A stretch of 53,115 nucleotides of DNA from Pseudomonas helleri (GTDB taxonomy: Bacteria; Pseudomonadota; Gammaproteobacteria; Pseudomonadales; Pseudomonadaceae), in contig NZ_WIWC01000036.1 of assembly GCF_009600315.1 (NCBI RefSeq), forward strand, positions 1 through 53,115, read 5' to 3'. The notes below the pieces were generated by a model. That model made no database searches. It was not told where the DNA came from and saw only the letters and a list, made by a program, of their open reading frames with translations. The stretch's first letter is position 1. Every line of letters starts with the position of its first letter. The translations under genes were made by a program, and so were the position numbers. Below are positions 51,218 to 53,115 of this stretch, in pieces.

Positions 51218-52528
51218 TCAGTCGGCTTGTGGAGCTTCTACCGGCTTGACTGCTTCTTCGTAAGAGACCGCTTTGTCGGTCACCTTAGCCTTCTGCAGAA
51301 CAGTATCCACAACTTGCTCTTCCAGCACAACCGAACGAACCTCGTTCAATTGCTGATCATTTTTGTAGTACCAAGCTACAACCTGCTCTGGCTCCTGGTA
51401 AGCGGAAGCCATTTCCTGAATCATTTCGCGAACGCGATCTTCGTCAGGCTTGAGGTCGAACTGCTTGACCACTTCAGCTACGATCAGGCCCAGCACAACA
51501 CGGCGCTTGGCTTGCTCTTCGAACAGCTCAGCCGGCAGTTGATCAGGCTTGATGTTGCCACCGAATTGCTGAACAGCCTGAACGCGCAGACGATCAACTT
51601 CGCTCGACAGCAGTGCTTTTGGCACTTCAATCGGGTTGGCAGCCAGCAGGCCGTCCATTACCTGATTTTTGACCTTGGATTTGATCGCCTGACGCAGCTC
51701 ACGCTCCATGTTCTTGCGAACTTCGGTGCGGAAACCTTCCAGACCTGTTTCCTTGATACCGAACTGTGCGAAGAACTCTTCGTTCAGCTCAGGCAGCTTA
51801 GGCTCGGAAACAGTGTTCACCTTGACAGTGAACTCGGCAGTTTTGCCAGCCAGATCCAGGTTCTGGTAGTCCTCAGGGAAAGTCAGGGTCAGAACGCGCT
51901 CTTCGCCCGCTTTAGCACCGACCAGACCTTCTTCGAAGCCAGGAATCATGCGGCCCGAACCCAGAACCAACTGAGTACCGGTGGCGGAGCCGCCAGCGAA
52001 CACTTCGCCGTCTACCTTGCCAACGAAATCGATGTTCAGTTGATCTTCGTTTTGAGCGGCGCGATCAGTGACTTCAAAGCGGGTGTTCTGCTTACGCAGC
52101 ACGTCCAGCATTTTGTCCAGGTCGGCATCAGCCACTTCGGCGCTCAGGCGCTCGACAGCGATGGTGTCCAGACCGGTTACTTCGAATTCAGGGAATACTT
52201 CGAAAGTGGCAACGTATTCCAGATCCTTGCCCTTCTCCAACACTTTCGGCTCTACCGAAGGCTGGCCAGCCGGGTTCAGCTTTTGCTCAACGACTGCTTC
52301 GTAGAAAGAGGCCTGGATAACATCACCCACAGCTTCCTGGCGCGCATCAGCTTCGTAACGCTGACGGATCACGCTCATAGGGACTTTGCCTGGGCGGAAG
52401 CCCGCGATCTTGGCCTTTTGGGCAGTCTGCTGCAGACGCTTGTTGACCTGAGTCTCGATGCGCTCAGCTGGCACGGTGATGCTCATGCGGCGCTCAAGAG
52501 CAGAAGTATTTTCAACAGAAACTTGCAT
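51218..52528 (-). CDS. tig: Trigger factor (ribosome-associated chaperone)
   Basis: Trigger factor binds the ribosome exit site and folds new chains. The 436-residue protein has the ribosome-binding signature 'GFRPGKVPMSVIRQRYE' at about residues 43-60, a central FKBP-like PPIase domain (about 160-240, 'FVGKVDGEVFAGGSATG', 'LVLGSGRMIPGFEEGLVGA') and the helical C-terminal arms. The ATG at 52528 has GAGGAA upstream and gives the canonical 'MQVSVENTSALERRM' start; 21 upstream codons are rejected. It heads the tig-clpP-clpX group. Confidence 0.97.
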   Translation of the reverse strand: MQVSVENTSALERRMSITVPAERIETQVNKRLQQTAQKAKIAGFRPGKVPMSVIRQRYEADARQEAVGDVIQASFYEAVVEQKLNPAGQPSVEPKVLEKGKDLEYVATFEVFPEFEVTGLDTIAVERLSAEVADADLDKMLDVLRKQNTRFEVTDRAAQNEDQLNIDFVGKVDGEVFAGGSATGTQLVLGSGRMIPGFEEGLVGAKAGEERVLTLTFPEDYQNLDLAGKTAEFTVKVNTVSEPKLPELNEEFFAQFGIKETGLEGFRTEVRKNMERELRQAIKSKVKNQVMDGLLAANPIEVPKALLSSEVDRLRVQAVQQFGGNIKPDQLPAELFEEQAKRRVVLGLIVAEVVKQFDLKPDEDRVREMIQEMASAYQEPEQVVAWYYKNDQQLNEVRSVVLEEQVVDTVLQKAKVTDKAVSYEEAVKPVEAPQAD

Positions 52529-53007
52529 GGATATTCCTCGTTGCACAGACATTAGCCGGCCGTTTCCGACCCCATAATCAAGGGCATGCATTCTAGTGGG
52601 TCAAACTCAAGAAGTCACCCTACCGCATTCATACTCAGAAACAGCTGGCACATTATTAAGCGCAAGCAATGATTTGCTTAAACACTTGAATACATACAAT
52701 TCTTTACACAACCCTGATCCAGAGCCTTTTTGCCTCTATATAGATGCAGGGTAATGACGACACTTCGACATCGCAGAATCACTAAAAGTGCGCATTATCC
52801 TGCAACACAGCGCGTTCCTTGCCTTGAAAAAGCAGGGACGACAAAAAACGCAGCCTTTTCAGGCATTGCGCTTTTATAAAACAGAGGGGAATGACTACAG
52901 GACAAGGCAAGTACAGAGGAGCGTTTAGACTCACTCTCTACGAAGCTGAAACCCAAATCCAGTGCGGCAATTCATCCCACTGCATGTGCATTTCAAAATT
53001 TTGATAC
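52529..53007. other. Gene-free stretch upstream of tig
   Basis: About 480 bp hold no credible gene. The part near tig should carry its promoter; on the minus strand TAGAAT near 52590 preceded 17 bp upstream by GTGACT is a weak candidate. Further right the sequence is A+T-rich without clear motifs, and I see no sRNA signature there. Confidence 0.4.
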
Positions 53008-53039
53008 AAAAACGCCAGATTATTAATCTGGCGTTTTTT
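53008..53039 (-). terminator. Terminator of the tRNA operon ending in tRNA-His
   Basis: AAAAACGCCAGA and TCTGGCGTTTTT pair around a TTATTAA loop. On the minus strand a run of five T residues follows. It lies 6 bp after the tRNA-His CCA end. Confidence 0.85.
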
Positions 53040-53045
53040 AAATAT

Positions 53046-53115
53046 GGGGTGGACGAAGGGGATCGAACCCTCGACAACGGGAGTCACAATCCCGTGCTCT
53101 ACCAACTGAGCTACG
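53046..53115 (-). tRNA. tRNA-His (GTG), 5' end cut by the window edge
   Basis: The minus strand reads CGTAGCTCAGTTGGTAGAGC (D arm), then an anticodon arm with loop TTGTGAC containing the GTG anticodon, then GGTTCGATCC (T arm) and an encoded CCA at 53048-53046. About six 5' bases, including the extra G-1 of tRNA-His, lie outside the window. It likely ends a tRNA cluster upstream of tig. Confidence 0.92.

Noticed and set aside
51116..52555. 479-codon open frame antisense to tig
   Set aside because: Trigger factor is unmistakable on the other strand; the long antisense frame follows from codon bias.
1..53115. CRISPR arrays or insertion sequences
   Set aside because: No regularly spaced direct repeats, transposase-like frames or paired terminal repeats with target duplications were found on reading.

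Overview
The window reads as chromosome of a fluorescens-lineage Pseudomonas. Gene orders such as tig-clpP-clpX-lon-hupB-ppiD, nppA1A2BCD-fabI beside mltD-gloB-rnhA-dnaQ, and tamA-tamB match that genus. It also carries sRNAs recognisable as PrrF and a CrcY-type RNA. Base composition looks moderate for Pseudomonas, so a P. fragi/lundensis-like relative is possible, but species cannot be fixed from the sequence. No insertion sequence, integrase, prophage block or CRISPR array is visible.

Layout. 0.16-5.6 kb holds tamB and tamA (minus strand). 5.6-8.6 kb holds a GNAT acetyltransferase, xthA and a secreted phosphate-binding-like/OmpA fusion. 8.7-20.2 kb is a leucine/isovalerate catabolic region: an acyl-CoA dehydrogenase with a divergent LysR gene, liuR, the HMG-CoA lyase gene, an intervening block, then liuABCD. 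The intervening block contains a CbrB/sigma54-type sRNA gene (CrcY-like) and an AT-rich opposite-strand orphan gene with a possible TULIP/P47-like fold. Palindromic LiuR-type operators precede liuR and liuA.

20.2-25.3 kb is accessory: a lambda-CI-like repressor whose two peptidase catalytic residues are replaced, a divergent small DUF6124-like gene, the iron-responsive sRNA PrrF, an M14 cytosolic-type carboxypeptidase, an LRR-protein kinase fusion and a YebC/YeeN paralogue. 25.4-28.3 kb is a 2-aminoethylphosphonate degradation cassette (LysR regulator, phnW, phnX). 28.4-31.0 kb holds an FMN reductase, a small orphan protein, a LysR regulator and a second GNAT enzyme, separated by REP-like hairpins.

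31-53 kb is core genome: dnaQ, rnhA and a methyltransferase on the minus strand; gloB, mltD, the five-gene Npp/Yej peptide transporter and fabI on the plus strand; then ppiD, a tRNA-Asp-like RNA with a restructured interior, hupB, lon (behind a sigma32-type promoter), clpX, clpP and tig on the minus strand, ending in a truncated tRNA-His.

The signals most worth a second look are the catalytically altered CI-like repressor, the odd tRNA-Asp-like RNA beside hupB, the complete CrcY-type regulatory unit inside the liu region with the orphan gene next to it, and the LRR-kinase.
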